Shown in pieces: positions 15,154 through 24,649 of a stretch of DNA of 64,000 bases. Location: the NCBI RefSeq assembly GCF_051859345.1, contig NZ_JBHYFV010000007.1:1-64000 (forward strand), in the 5' to 3' direction. How positions within the stretch are numbered: the first letter of the stretch is position 1; each line of letters starts with the position of its first letter. The DNA is from Marivita sp051859345 (lineage in GTDB: Bacteria > Pseudomonadota > Alphaproteobacteria > Rhodobacterales > Rhodobacteraceae). The notes below the pieces were generated by a model that did not search any database, was not told where the DNA came from, and worked only from the letters and a program-made list of their open reading frames with translations. The position numbers were made by a program, and so were the translations under genes.

Positions 15154-16101
15154 TCAGATCGGTGGGGCGGCGCGTTCGGTGATCAGCTGGCGGGCGGTGA
15201 CCCGTTCGCGGTGGATCATGTAAAGACCTGCACCAATGATAATGGCAATTCCGGTTAGGGTCAGCGCGTTGGGGAAGTCGTGGAACACCAGATACCCCAG
15301 CAAGGTTGCCACCGGAAGTTCAAGGTATTGCAGCGGTGCCAGCGTGGCCGAAGGGGCCAGCGACAGCGCGTAGGTCATCATCATGTGACTGATCGTTGCA
15401 AAGAATCCGACCCCGAACAACCAAAGCCACACGATGCCCGTAGGCCAAACCGGATCGAGCAGTTCGGATCCCGTGCCTTGAGCCAGCAGTATCACGGGCA
15501 GGCAGAGCAGGCTTGCGATCAGGCCGGTGTGAAATTGCAGGGTTACGGGATGTACACGCCGCGACAGGCCGCGTGTCACAAGGATATAGAACGCGAAACC
15601 GACGGCCGTCCCCAGCGGAAACAGCGCGACGGCGCCAAAGGCGGCAAAGCTGGGCTGGATCACGCACAAGACACCTACAAAGCCCACCATTGCCGCCCCG
15701 ACGCGCCGCGGGCCGACATCTTCGCCCAGATAGAACTTGCCCACCAAGAGCACGATGAACGGGGCCACAAAGACAATCGCCAGCGCATCCGCCAGAGGCA
15801 TGACGCTGATCGCGGCGATGAAACAGAAGGTCGAGACAAACAGAAGCAGCGCGCGAAACAGCAGCGCCGACCACAGCCCCCGTGGCACCCGCAACGACAA
15901 CCCCATGATCCAGACAAACGGCGCCATCAGCGCACATTGCACGACAAAGCGTGCGGCAGTGATCTGTCCCACCGGAATGCTTTGTGATGCCAGTTTCGCC
16001 GCGACATCCAGCAGCGGCGCTGTCACGCAGAACCCAAGCATCAGGACGACACCGGCAAGGATGCGGTCGGTGGACGGGGTGGCAGAAGTGGCGCTGGTCA
16101 T
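15154..16101 (-). CDS. EamA/DMT-family transporter
   Basis: A roughly 315-residue inner-membrane protein with about ten hydrophobic helices arranged as two EamA repeats (first about 15-145, second about 160-295), the usual layout of drug/metabolite exporters. Substrate unknown. I chose the start at 16101 (MTSATSATPS), just before the first membrane helix. Upstream in-frame starts at 16170 and 16209 would add a basic cytoplasmic tail and cannot be excluded, since none has a strong ribosome site. It converges with the SpoIIAA-like gene. Confidence 0.85.
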   Translation of the reverse strand: MTSATSATPSTDRILAGVVLMLGFCVTAPLLDVAAKLASQSIPVGQITAARFVVQCALMAPFVWIMGLSLRVPRGLWSALLFRALLLFVSTFCFIAAISVMPLADALAIVFVAPFIVLLVGKFYLGEDVGPRRVGAAMVGFVGVLCVIQPSFAAFGAVALFPLGTAVGFAFYILVTRGLSRRVHPVTLQFHTGLIASLLCLPVILLAQGTGSELLDPVWPTGIVWLWLFGVGFFATISHMMMTYALSLAPSATLAPLQYLELPVATLLGYLVFHDFPNALTLTGIAIIIGAGLYMIHRERVTARQLITERAAPPI

Positions 16102-16235
16102 GTGTCCCGCATAGGATGGCAACCGGCGCAGGTCTATCTTTTTTCTGACATTTGTCCGAATGCGGTCCATTGGAATGAGCCAATGATGACCGTCCGCGCC
16201 GACAGGCACCGAAACAGGCAGGTGATGGAGGTTAA

Positions 16236-16312
<77 letters not shown>

Positions 16313-16448
16313 GGACCGACGCGTGAGTACGGGCGACTCTGCGTGGCGTCAAGGGCAAATCATGTGTTTTCATGGCCCTAATTTTTTGTGCACTGGACAC
16401 GGTGGTGTGTCCAGCAATCCAGCGCCCGCATGAATCTGTGTCTTGGGA

Positions 16449-17753
16449 TTACTTGACGATTATTTCGTCTTTCACGAACATGTTTGCCCAAGCGCGGTCG
16501 ATCAATTCCGGGGTCATCTTGTAAGGCCAGCCTTCGAAATCGCAGACGGCAATCATCTGGTCGATCAGAAACACGGGCTGATAGTTCGCGTAGATATTCT
16601 GGATTGTCGGGTACTTGGTTTTCAGGAGATGAATCAGCGACTTCTCGCACAGTTGCATCTTCTTTTTCTTCGCCACCATCGAGAAAATCTTCAGGAAGTT
16701 CTGTTGATCCGGCCCGTCGATCTTGATCTTGAAAAAGATCCGGCGCAAGGCCGCCTGATCGAAGATCTCGTTCGGGTGGAAGTTGGTCGAAAAGATCACC
16801 AGAGTGTCGAAGGGCACCTCGAATTTTTCGCCCGATTGCAGGGCCAGAATATCGCGCGACTCTTCAAGCGGGACAATCCAGCGGTTGACCAGCTTTTGAG
16901 GCGGTTCTGCCTGACGGCCAAGGTCGTCCACGATGAAGATGCCACCGGTGGATTTAAGCTGAAGCGGCGCCTGATAGGTTCGGGCGGTCGGGTTGTAGAC
17001 AAGGTCCAGCATGTCGAGCGACAATTCACCCCCCGTCACCACCGTTGGCCGTGCGCAGAGCACATATCGGGTGTCGAACCGGTTGGTCAGACGCAACCCT
17101 GACGAACTTGCCGCGCCTTCGGCTGCGCTGTGCACAATCGGGTCATAGACCGTGATGACCTGACCGGCATATTCGATCGCGTGCGGGATATAGATCTTGT
17201 CCCCCATCGCATCGCGGATACCATTCGAGATGGACGATTTCCCGTTGCCGGGAGGGCCATACATCAGGATCGACCGTCCAGCGCCAACCGCCGGGCCAAG
17301 ATTGCCCAGAAGGTCCGCCGGCAGGATCAGGTGACCCATCGCATCGGTCAGTTGCTGTCGCGAGATATGGATGTTGCGGATCGACTGACGTTTGATCTGT
17401 TCGGAATAGACAGCCAGAGGCACCGGCATTGCGCCGTAATATTCAGACTGGGCCAAGGCGTCGAGCGCACGCGCCTTGCCGGCGTCGGTCAACTGGTAGC
17501 CCATTTCAGAGCCGTTGTTCGCATTCAGCGTGCCGGTTGCTTCAAGCAGCAATTGACCGCGTGCGTAATCGATCAGTTCCTGCGTGATCGGAACCGGCAA
17601 GCAAATGCTTTGGGCAATTGCGGTGGCGGTTGACACGTTCTTGCGGAAGATCGTCTTGAGCAGGATGTCCCGCATCATGACCGGTTGCAGCTGCATGTCT
17701 TCCATGCGCTTGGGCGGAGGAGGCGCCATGACGGCGCTGGGTTGCATGTTCAT
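16449..17753 (-). CDS. AAA+ ATPase at the distal end of the Tad locus
   Basis: A 434-residue cytoplasmic ATPase. Walker A GPPGNGKSS near residue 166, Walker B GIFIVDDLGR near 272, and IFSTNFHPNEIFDQAALRR (sensor 1 and arginine-finger region) define an AAA+ core. A winged-helix-like N-terminal region (about 20-110) and a C-terminal helical part flank it. It has no pilus-specific name I can support. It is the last gene of a long same-strand run behind cpaA, 98 bases away, and may be a remodelling or regulatory ATPase for the pilus. It could also be independent. Confidence 0.75.
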   Translation of the reverse strand: MNMQPSAVMAPPPPKRMEDMQLQPVMMRDILLKTIFRKNVSTATAIAQSICLPVPITQELIDYARGQLLLEATGTLNANNGSEMGYQLTDAGKARALDALAQSEYYGAMPVPLAVYSEQIKRQSIRNIHISRQQLTDAMGHLILPADLLGNLGPAVGAGRSILMYGPPGNGKSSISNGIRDAMGDKIYIPHAIEYAGQVITVYDPIVHSAAEGAASSSGLRLTNRFDTRYVLCARPTVVTGGELSLDMLDLVYNPTARTYQAPLQLKSTGGIFIVDDLGRQAEPPQKLVNRWIVPLEESRDILALQSGEKFEVPFDTLVIFSTNFHPNEIFDQAALRRIFFKIKIDGPDQQNFLKIFSMVAKKKKMQLCEKSLIHLLKTKYPTIQNIYANYQPVFLIDQMIAVCDFEGWPYKMTPELIDRAWANMFVKDEIIVK

Positions 17754-17850
17754 CAGTAGCCCCGGATCGGTTCAGCCAAATCTTGTCGGTCTGAACCTGT
17801 CAGGGCATTGTGGCAACACGAGGGCTTAGGCTGGACGGGTTGTTGGCACT

Positions 17851-18342
17851 TTACCGACCGTACCAAACCCCTAATGCCAGATAAAGAGCAAGCGTGCCGC
17901 CCAACGCCAGGCCCATCGGAAATTTGGGATTTGTCCAGCTTTTCCAATGTGGTGCAATCTTGCGAAGCCCTGTGTGCTTGCCGATGCGGTGGGCCACGAA
18001 CGCGGCCAGAAGATTGGCTGCGAACAATGCCATGAGAAACCGCAAATCGCCCACATGAATGAAAGGTGCGGCTGCTGCTGCGAACTTTGCATCACCTGCG
18101 CCCATGACGCCGCCCGCGTTCAAGGCGACCCCGGCGACCAGGACCACCAGCAGATGCAGGTAGCGCCATGCATAGGCGTCAAAGGGCAGGGCGATCAGGC
18201 CGACAACAGCAAACACGACGAACAATAGCACCACGATCTGGTTCGGAATGCGCATGTCGCGCATGTCCGAGAACGCTACATAAACACAGATGGGGAGCAC
18301 AAACGGCAAGAAAACCAGTGCCGCGTAAGCCGAGATATCCAT
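17851..18342 (-). CDS. cpaA: Tad prepilin peptidase CpaA/TadV
   Basis: A 163-residue aspartic membrane protease that matures Flp prepilins and pseudopilins. Two catalytic aspartates are visible: FSDMRDMRIPN near residue 25 and the GxGD motif GAGDAKF near 83. Hydrophobic helices surround them. Short length is normal for the TadV/CpaA group, which lacks the methylase domain of PilD. It lies 9 bases downstream of the first TPR lipoprotein gene and belongs to the Tad operon. Confidence 0.92.
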   Translation of the reverse strand: MDISAYAALVFLPFVLPICVYVAFSDMRDMRIPNQIVVLLFVVFAVVGLIALPFDAYAWRYLHLLVVLVAGVALNAGGVMGAGDAKFAAAAAPFIHVGDLRFLMALFAANLLAAFVAHRIGKHTGLRKIAPHWKSWTNPKFPMGLALGGTLALYLALGVWYGR

Positions 18343-18350
18343 CAGACCGC

Positions 18351-19211
18351 TCAGTTCACGACGTTGGACTCAAGCGCCTTCAGGCTCCGTGAGGCGGCTT
18401 CGAAATGCTGGGGATGGGTTTCGATGGCTTCGCGCATCAACCCTTGGCCGGTGACGACATCACCCCGTTTGACCGCAGACAGACCCATCGAATGCAACAA
18501 CTGGGCCCGTTCGATTTGTGTCATGGGCACGACCGGCAGGACGTAATTGCCCTGGGCCCCACGCGCGAGAACAAGGTTGTTCTTGGCCGTAAACAGGTCT
18601 TTGTCGTTCTGGATGGCTTGGGTGAACAGGCGTTCCGCCCCGGAATAATCGCCCCGGCTCAACTTGGAGAACCCCCAGTTGTTCATCACCGATGCGGGTG
18701 TCGTCGTCAGACCAACAGCCGTTTCGTAAAAGCTGTCCGCCTTGTCCCACTTCTTGTTGCTGTCGGCGATCATCGCTTCGAGGCGGTAGCGCTTGAAGGT
18801 TTCATGGGTGGGGGGAATGGCATTGAGCACGGTTTCCGCACGTTCCCATTCGTTGTTGCGGATCAGCGCATCGGCGAGTTCAACCCGGTCGCCATTTGAG
18901 GATTCCTCGTTTTCCACAACGCGCGCCCAGGCTGCGACACCTTCGGTGTTGCGTTTGGCGCGGATCAGCGACGCGGCAAGCCCGCGCAAAAGATCAATCC
19001 TTTCCGGATTGGCGCTGCTTGCGCGTTGGAAATACGACACGGCCTCGTTGGGATCCGAGACCGACAACATCACTTCGTTCAGGTTGGTCCCGTCAATCAC
19101 GTTGACCCCCTGAAATTCCCGGTCAACCGCTTCGGTATCAATGCCTTGCTCGCATCCAGCAAGCACAAACGCCCCCGTAAAACACAGGGTCAAGATAAAG
19201 GGATGGCGCAT
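18351..19211 (-). CDS. TPR lipoprotein (TadD-like)
   Basis: A 286-residue lipoprotein with signal peptide and lipobox LAGC at about residues 17-20. Behind it are several tetratricopeptide-like helical repeats, for example AVSYFQRASSANPERIDLLRGLAASL and AERLFTQAIQNDKDLFTAKNNLVLA in two segments. TadD-type TPR lipoproteins support secretin assembly or stability in Tad systems. It follows another TPR lipoprotein gene by 28 bases, so two such proteins are made from this operon. Confidence 0.85.
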   Translation of the reverse strand: MRHPFILTLCFTGAFVLAGCEQGIDTEAVDREFQGVNVIDGTNLNEVMLSVSDPNEAVSYFQRASSANPERIDLLRGLAASLIRAKRNTEGVAAWARVVENEESSNGDRVELADALIRNNEWERAETVLNAIPPTHETFKRYRLEAMIADSNKKWDKADSFYETAVGLTTTPASVMNNWGFSKLSRGDYSGAERLFTQAIQNDKDLFTAKNNLVLARGAQGNYVLPVVPMTQIERAQLLHSMGLSAVKRGDVVTGQGLMREAIETHPQHFEAASRSLKALESNVVN

Positions 19212-19239
19212 TTTTGCGTCCTTTTACTGCTCTGCCTCG

Positions 19240-19800
19240 TTATTGTGTCGGACGGATTAAGAAGTCACTGCTGCCGCGCCGCACAAGTTTGTATTCTTGT
19301 TCTATTTCCGCATCATACTGCGAATTTTCCATTTTTGCGAGTGCCAAGCGAAGATTATCGCGAATTGCAACACTTTCGCCATTATCAAGCGCAAAGGCCC
19401 GGCGGAAAACCTGTGCGGCTTCGGCCGTTTCGCCCTTTTCAATCAGCACAACACCCAGATTGTTCCATGCATCCGGGCTCTCGGGGTCGTCCTTGACGGC
19501 GCGTCGCAGAAGCTCTTCTGCCTGGTTGAGCCGCCCGAGGGCCAGGTTTACGGACCCAAGCGACGATACAACTTCGGGTGTCAGACCGCTTTCCGCAGCG
19601 GCCAGTTGAAACGAACTGAGCGCAAGTTCATATTCCCCAGCCGCCATCAGGCGATGGCCAACCGTCAACTGATCCACGGAAGCACCCCTGGGGTCCACGC
19701 TGGGGGCAAACACCCCGTCATCAGACGCGGAAAAGCCGCCCGGTCCACAGGCGGCCAATCCGAAAGCGATCACCAAGGCCCAAATTCGGCCTAGCCTCAT
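19240..19800 (-). CDS. tadD: TPR lipoprotein (TadD-like), second copy
   Basis: A 186-residue lipoprotein: signal peptide MRLGRIWALVIAFGLAAC ends in a lipobox cysteine. Residues about 50-165 form TPR repeats (ALSSFQLAAAESG, LNQAEELLRRAVKDDPESPD, AEAAQVFRRAFALDN). I start at 19800, which puts the signal peptide at the N-terminus; an in-frame ATG eight codons upstream overlaps tadC. It sits between tadC and the other TPR lipoprotein, the usual place of tadD. Confidence 0.85.
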   Translation of the reverse strand: MRLGRIWALVIAFGLAACGPGGFSASDDGVFAPSVDPRGASVDQLTVGHRLMAAGEYELALSSFQLAAAESGLTPEVVSSLGSVNLALGRLNQAEELLRRAVKDDPESPDAWNNLGVVLIEKGETAEAAQVFRRAFALDNGESVAIRDNLRLALAKMENSQYDAEIEQEYKLVRRGSSDFLIRPTQ

Positions 19801-19804
19801 AGGG

Positions 19805-20779
19805 TTACGGTCCCCCCATTTCACCCAGTTTCTGAATGCCGATCGCAGATGGACCCACGAGAATGATCAACAGCGGTGGCACCGTAAGCATCATTGTGGT
19901 CAAAGTCATTTTCGTTGGCAACTTGTTTGCCTTCTCTTCGGCCCGCATCACCCGTTTGTCGCGCATTTCTGCCGCATAGACCCGAAGCGCGTCCGAAATC
20001 GGTGTACCGAAACTTTGGCTTTGGTTGAGAACGGTCACAAAGGACATCACATCCTGCACGCCGCAGCGTTCGCCCATGTCATTCAGCACTGCAGACTTGT
20101 CCTTGCCCGCCTTCATTTCATGGCTGACAAGTTCGAATTCGTCAGCAAGGCTTGGATAGGAGGCGCGCAGTTCTGTGCTGACGCGGACAATGGCCTGATC
20201 CATCGACTGTCCCGCTTCGACACAGACCAGCATCATATCGAGACTGTCCGGAAACCCGCTCTCAATCTCTTCCTGACGGGTCTGGACCCGTTTGGTGATC
20301 CAGTATTTCGGGAAATAGTAGCCGGCGGCGCCAGGCCCAAGCGTATACATGACGGTTTGCTGTGTGGTTGCCTGGGACGGGTCCATGACCAGCATGAAAT
20401 AGCCCACGCCCAGGATCAGACCGCCGATGCCCAGAGCGAATTGTGCAAAATAGTAAAGCTGCACCGCGTCTTTGGTCCGATACCCGGCCTGAAGAAGCTT
20501 CATCCGGACATCAGACAGTTCCTTGGCATCCTGTGGTTCCAGGAACTGCGCGTATTTGTTGAGCTTTTCATTCTTCCGTCTGTCGCGCAGGACCGCACGG
20601 GTTTCTGCATCAATGCTCTTGCGGCCCGATGTGTTCTGCAACCGGTCCATCGGGTTGGACCGCGACAGGAAGAACATCGGGATGGCAAGAACCAGCAAAA
20701 GCAATCCAAGACTGGCGATGATGATCATCGGTCCGGCTGGGCCCAGAAGGTTGTATGCGAATTGGTTGAAGGCTTGCAT
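19805..20779 (-). CDS. tadC: Tad pilus inner-membrane platform protein TadC
   Basis: A 324-residue T2SSF-domain protein. Hydrophobic helices near residues 15-35 and 115-160 and a C-terminal one (TTMMLTVPPLLIILVGPSAIG) flank the helical GspF-like core (MMLVCVEAGQSMDQAIVRVS, then FVTVLNQSQSFGTPISDALRVYA in two segments). It forms the membrane platform with TadB for the TadA motor. It is 10 bases after tadB and continues into the TPR gene. Confidence 0.92.
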   Translation of the reverse strand: MQAFNQFAYNLLGPAGPMIIIASLGLLLLVLAIPMFFLSRSNPMDRLQNTSGRKSIDAETRAVLRDRRKNEKLNKYAQFLEPQDAKELSDVRMKLLQAGYRTKDAVQLYYFAQFALGIGGLILGVGYFMLVMDPSQATTQQTVMYTLGPGAAGYYFPKYWITKRVQTRQEEIESGFPDSLDMMLVCVEAGQSMDQAIVRVSTELRASYPSLADEFELVSHEMKAGKDKSAVLNDMGERCGVQDVMSFVTVLNQSQSFGTPISDALRVYAAEMRDKRVMRAEEKANKLPTKMTLTTMMLTVPPLLIILVGPSAIGIQKLGEMGGP

Positions 20780-20789
20780 GTTCCGGACC

Positions 20790-21758
20790 TCAGACTTTGA
20801 TGTTCACAAGGGCGCGCATGACGATGAGGTTGACGATCAGGAAAGCGCCGACAACAAAACACGCCGGGATGAACCACGGGTGTTCGATCACTTCGTCATA
20901 GTAGTGCGGATCGGTCAACTGAATGACGATCAGCGCGCCAACAGGAAAGCCGGACAGGAATTTGCCTGACCATTGCGCTTCGGCGGTGATGGCCTTGACC
21001 CGGCGAAACAACCGGAACCGCGCACGGATGACCTTTGCCAGACCTTCGAGGATTTCCGCAAGGTTACCACCTGACTGCTGCTGAATCGAAACGGCCACCG
21101 CAAGAAAGCGCAAATCCTGCATATCAAGACGTTCCGCCATGGCTTTCAAAGCTTCACCAATATCGCGGCCATAGCTGGATTCATCGGCAATGATGCCGAA
21201 TTCGGTCGCCAGCGGATCCTTGATCTCTTTCGAGACAATGGAAATGGCGGAGGAAAAGGGATGACCGACACGCAAAGACCGCACCATCAGTTCCACAGCA
21301 TCCGGAAGCTGTTCTTCGATCATGCTGACGCGCTTGTTGGCCTTGGTGCTGATCCAGAAAAAGACACCCCCGACACCCATGGCAACGCCCATCACAACCC
21401 GCACGGCAAGCCCGGCTTCGGTGCCGACGGTCAGACCGACAAAGGCGACGATGCTCACGCCGATCATGACCATGATCAGTTGCCTGGGTGTAAAGGCGAT
21501 GGCGGCTTTTTGCGCCCGGTCGGCAAGGATCGAATAAAGCGGCAAACCCCGCGACGACATGTGCTGGTCCATCTCCTTGCGGAGTTTTGCCAGCACTTCG
21601 TCGCGCTTGGAGCCCTTGTCGAGCATCTCAAGCCGGCGGTTGACGCGTTTGTTCAGACTGATCGATTTGCCGAATGCGACAAGGTACACGCCTTCGACAA
21701 GCACCAGAACGGCAATGAAGATAAGCCCGTAGACAATCGGTTCTGCGCTAAGTGTCAT
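20790..21758 (-). CDS. tadB: Tad pilus inner-membrane platform protein TadB
   Basis: A 322-residue partner of TadC with the same architecture: an N-terminal helix, a central pair of helices around 95-150, the T2SSF core (PDAVELMVRSLRVGHPFSSA and IQQQSGGNLAEILEGLAKVI) and a C-terminal hydrophobic segment. The gene follows the tadA ATPase by only a couple of bases, so platform and motor are co-expressed. Confidence 0.92.
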   Translation of the reverse strand: MTLSAEPIVYGLIFIAVLVLVEGVYLVAFGKSISLNKRVNRRLEMLDKGSKRDEVLAKLRKEMDQHMSSRGLPLYSILADRAQKAAIAFTPRQLIMVMIGVSIVAFVGLTVGTEAGLAVRVVMGVAMGVGGVFFWISTKANKRVSMIEEQLPDAVELMVRSLRVGHPFSSAISIVSKEIKDPLATEFGIIADESSYGRDIGEALKAMAERLDMQDLRFLAVAVSIQQQSGGNLAEILEGLAKVIRARFRLFRRVKAITAEAQWSGKFLSGFPVGALIVIQLTDPHYYDEVIEHPWFIPACFVVGAFLIVNLIVMRALVNIKV

Positions 21759-21760
21759 AA

Positions 21761-23203
21761 TCAGTGGTTCCCGTTGAAGGGTTCATAAATCGATGGCGGC
21801 AAATCATAGCCCCACATCTTGAAGCGTTCCGAAAAGTTGGACCGAACGCCCGTCGCGGTGAAATGCCCGATGATCTTGTTTTCCGGGGTCAGGCCGACGC
21901 GTTGGAAGCGGAAGATTTCCTGCATCGAGATGACGTCACCTTCCATCCCGGTGATTTCCGTGATCGAGGTCATGCGACGCGACCCGTCCTGAAGGCGCGA
22001 GGCCTGCACGATCAGGTTCACAGCCGAGGAAATCTGGGATCGCATCGCCTTGAGCGGCATCTCGATCCCGGCCATCGCGATCATGTTCTCAAGACGGCTG
22101 ACACCGTCCCGCGCGCTGTTGGCGTGGATCGTGGTCATCGACCCGTCGTGGCCGGTGTTCATCGCCTGAAGCATGTCGATCACTTCTTCGCCACGCGTTT
22201 CCCCGACGATGATCCGGTCAGGACGCATCCGCAGCGCGTTCTTCAGACAGTCCCGCGGGCTGACTGCGCCCTTGCCTTCAACGTTGGCGGGACGGCTTTC
22301 CATTCGGCCCACATGGCTCTGTTGCAACTGAAGTTCCGCCGTATCCTCGATTGTCAGGATGCGTTCCGCGTCGTCGATGAAAGAGGACAAGGCGTTCAGC
22401 GTAGTCGTCTTGCCCGAACCAGTACCGCCAGAAACGATCACATTCAGACGGGTGGCAACCGCCGCCTGCAGGTACACGGCCATCTCTTCGGTGAAGGCGC
22501 CAAAGTTGACCAGGTCGTCAATGCTCAACTTGTCGGTCTTGAACTTACGAATCGAGACAAGCGAACCATCTACCGCAATCGGCGGGACCATCGCGTTGAA
22601 ACGCGAGCCGTCCTGCAAACGGGCGTCAACGTAGGGGTTGGATTCATCGACACGACGACCAACGGCGGACACGATCTTGTCGATGATCCGCATCAGGTGC
22701 TTTTCGTCCTTGAAGGTCACATCGCTGATTTGCAGCTTGCCTTCACGTTCCACAAAGATTTGATGTGGCCCATTGACCAGAATATCGCTGACGGTTTCGT
22801 CTTTCAGAAGCGTTTCCAGCGGCCCGAGGCCCTTGACCTCGTCATACAGTTCCTGGTTCAGGGCCCCCCGTTCTTCGCGGTTCAGCACCATGCCCTTTTC
22901 CTGAAGGCTTTCGGCTGTGATCGAGCTGATTTCGTCTTTCAGCTCGTTTTCGGTCGCTTTATCCAGCGCCGCCAGGTTCAGGTTGTCCAGAAGCGCACGG
23001 TGCAGTTCAAGCTTGATTTCGCTCAATCGTTCCTTGCGTTTCTTGTCCCGATCCGCCGATTCCGCAACGGCGGCCTTTTGCGGTAGAACCCGTCGCAAGG
23101 CTTTTGCAGGCCCAGGTGAATTTGCGGCAGCCTCTGCCTTGGGGGCAATGGCCTTGGTCGCGATGACCGGTTCATCAGCCGTCTTCTTGTAGCGCGAAAA
23201 CAT
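21761..23203 (-). CDS. cpaF: Tad pilus assembly ATPase CpaF/TadA
   Basis: A 480-residue secretion ATPase that powers Flp pilus extension and retraction. After a variable N-terminal region, the catalytic domain has Walker A SGGTGSGKTTTLN (about 259-271), the Asp box region ILTIEDTAELQLQQSHVG, Walker B IIVGETRGEEVIDML and the His box GSMTTIHANSARD. Length and motifs are typical. Located between cpaE and tadB. Confidence 0.95.
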   Translation of the reverse strand: MFSRYKKTADEPVIATKAIAPKAEAAANSPGPAKALRRVLPQKAAVAESADRDKKRKERLSEIKLELHRALLDNLNLAALDKATENELKDEISSITAESLQEKGMVLNREERGALNQELYDEVKGLGPLETLLKDETVSDILVNGPHQIFVEREGKLQISDVTFKDEKHLMRIIDKIVSAVGRRVDESNPYVDARLQDGSRFNAMVPPIAVDGSLVSIRKFKTDKLSIDDLVNFGAFTEEMAVYLQAAVATRLNVIVSGGTGSGKTTTLNALSSFIDDAERILTIEDTAELQLQQSHVGRMESRPANVEGKGAVSPRDCLKNALRMRPDRIIVGETRGEEVIDMLQAMNTGHDGSMTTIHANSARDGVSRLENMIAMAGIEMPLKAMRSQISSAVNLIVQASRLQDGSRRMTSITEITGMEGDVISMQEIFRFQRVGLTPENKIIGHFTATGVRSNFSERFKMWGYDLPPSIYEPFNGNH

Positions 23204-23214
23204 GTCTGTCCTCC

Positions 23215-24456
23215 TTAAGCGGCTTCAGCATCAGAGCGGCCGACTTCGTAGAGCGACTGCGCCAGTTTGGCGATTTCCTTGCGAAGCGGATTTCTCGGCT
23301 GCTGCAAGGCAAGCGGCTGACCATGGTCGCCAGCCTCCGCAACTGCGCGGCCACCGTCCGGCAGATGAAGATCTACCGATATATCAAGGCTTTCCTGCAT
23401 CCGTTTCAGGCGGCTCTTGCCCTGAAGATCTGTAAACTTGGGTGCGCGGTTCAGAACGAAACGGATTTTGTCGAAAGGCAGATCCTCTGCCTGCAACGCC
23501 CGCTTGAGCCGGAACGTGTTCTGCGCCGAACGCATGTCGAGCTCGATGATGCCGAAATAGACCTGCGCGGCGTAAAGAACGGTTTCCGACCACTGAACAA
23601 GGCTGGGCGGCATATCCACAACCACAAAATCAAAGTGACGCGCGGCAGTGTCAAGCAAGGCCTGCACTTCGGTCTGGCCGATAATGTCCAACGGGGGAAG
23701 ATCAGCAGGCGAGGTGAAGACCTGAAGTTTTTCTTCAAACGTCACAAGTGCCTGACCAAAGCTTTCCTGATCCATTGATTCAATGTCAGACAAAAGCTCA
23801 AGCACAGCTTCGCGGCGCGGCACATCCAGATATGTGGACACGGCGCCGAATTGCAGCCCAAGATCCATGATGCAGACACGCGGAGCGTTGTCCTTGCTGA
23901 CTGTTGCCAGTTCCCATGCAAGGTTGGTTGCAAAGGTGCTTGCACCACACCCTCCAGCCATGCCTTGCACCGCGATGATCACGCCATCGCCATCTTGCGA
24001 CAGCTTGACACCAGACGGGTCTTTGGCCGCCGAGACTTGTGGCGCTTCCGGTCTGCGCATCCGTTCGATGGCCGATTCAAGCTCGCCTTCAGGAAGAGGG
24101 TAGGGAACAAATTCATCCGCACCCTGACGCAGCAGATGATGCAAGGCCGACGGCGTCACATCATGCGCGATCAGAACGACTTTGATTTTTCGGGCCTTTG
24201 CGGCCGCGATGATCGAAGACAGGTGGTCAACATTGGCTTCATCTTCGGCGTCCATCGCCAAAGCAACAAACTCCAGATCCTCGCCTTCATTCTGCGAGAA
24301 GAAGTGCATGGCCTCGTCAAAACCAAGATCGCCCCAGGCTTCACCCAGAACAGCTTCCATGTCTTCGATCAGGAGGTCGAATTCCTGAACATCCCGACTG
24401 ATCGTACACGCGACAAGCGGTGCCGGCTCCGGGGTGCTTGGAAGGGTACTCGTCAT
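23215..24456 (-). CDS. cpaE: Tad pilus localisation protein CpaE/TadZ
   Basis: A 413-residue MinD/ParA-like protein that positions the pilus machine. The N-terminal part (about 10-130) resembles an atypical receiver domain. The ATPase domain begins at IIAVQGMAGGCGASTFATNL, a deviant Walker A lacking the usual lysines, as in other TadZ proteins; VCIMDLGLQFG and FVVVDMPPSLVQWS follow. I use the ATG at 24456 behind GAGGAAACGAGG; the frame continues 20 codons upstream without a better site. Confidence 0.9.
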   Translation of the reverse strand: MTSTLPSTPEPAPLVACTISRDVQEFDLLIEDMEAVLGEAWGDLGFDEAMHFFSQNEGEDLEFVALAMDAEDEANVDHLSSIIAAAKARKIKVVLIAHDVTPSALHHLLRQGADEFVPYPLPEGELESAIERMRRPEAPQVSAAKDPSGVKLSQDGDGVIIAVQGMAGGCGASTFATNLAWELATVSKDNAPRVCIMDLGLQFGAVSTYLDVPRREAVLELLSDIESMDQESFGQALVTFEEKLQVFTSPADLPPLDIIGQTEVQALLDTAARHFDFVVVDMPPSLVQWSETVLYAAQVYFGIIELDMRSAQNTFRLKRALQAEDLPFDKIRFVLNRAPKFTDLQGKSRLKRMQESLDISVDLHLPDGGRAVAEAGDHGQPLALQQPRNPLRKEIAKLAQSLYEVGRSDAEAA

Positions 24457-24627
24457 GTGCCTCGTTTCCTCTAACTTCACGACGCGCATGAATTGCGTTC
24501 TGCACACATCACACACGTCAATCCCGAGTCGCTCGGGAAGGACTGCTACAGTCAGAAGATCGGTGGAAAACTTGGCAACATTGGGGCCGAATTACCAAAA
24601 TTGTACGGTATTTCAGGCCGATGGCGA

Positions 24628-24643
24628 AGCCCCTGACGGGGCT
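24628..24643 (-). other. hairpin between OmpA-type and cpaE genes
   Basis: AGCCCC and GGGGCT form a 6-bp stem with a TGAC loop just after the stop of the OmpA-type gene. No T-run follows. In the 193-base gap before cpaE there is also a TCCCGAG/CTCGGGA stem; the gap may hold a second promoter, but none is clear. Confidence 0.4.
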
Positions 24644-24649
24644 CTGCCT

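Noticed and set aside
21764..23086. 440-codon open frame antisense to the cpaF/tadA ATPase
   Set aside because: The opposite strand encodes a complete motif-bearing ATPase; this frame has no domain or ribosome site.
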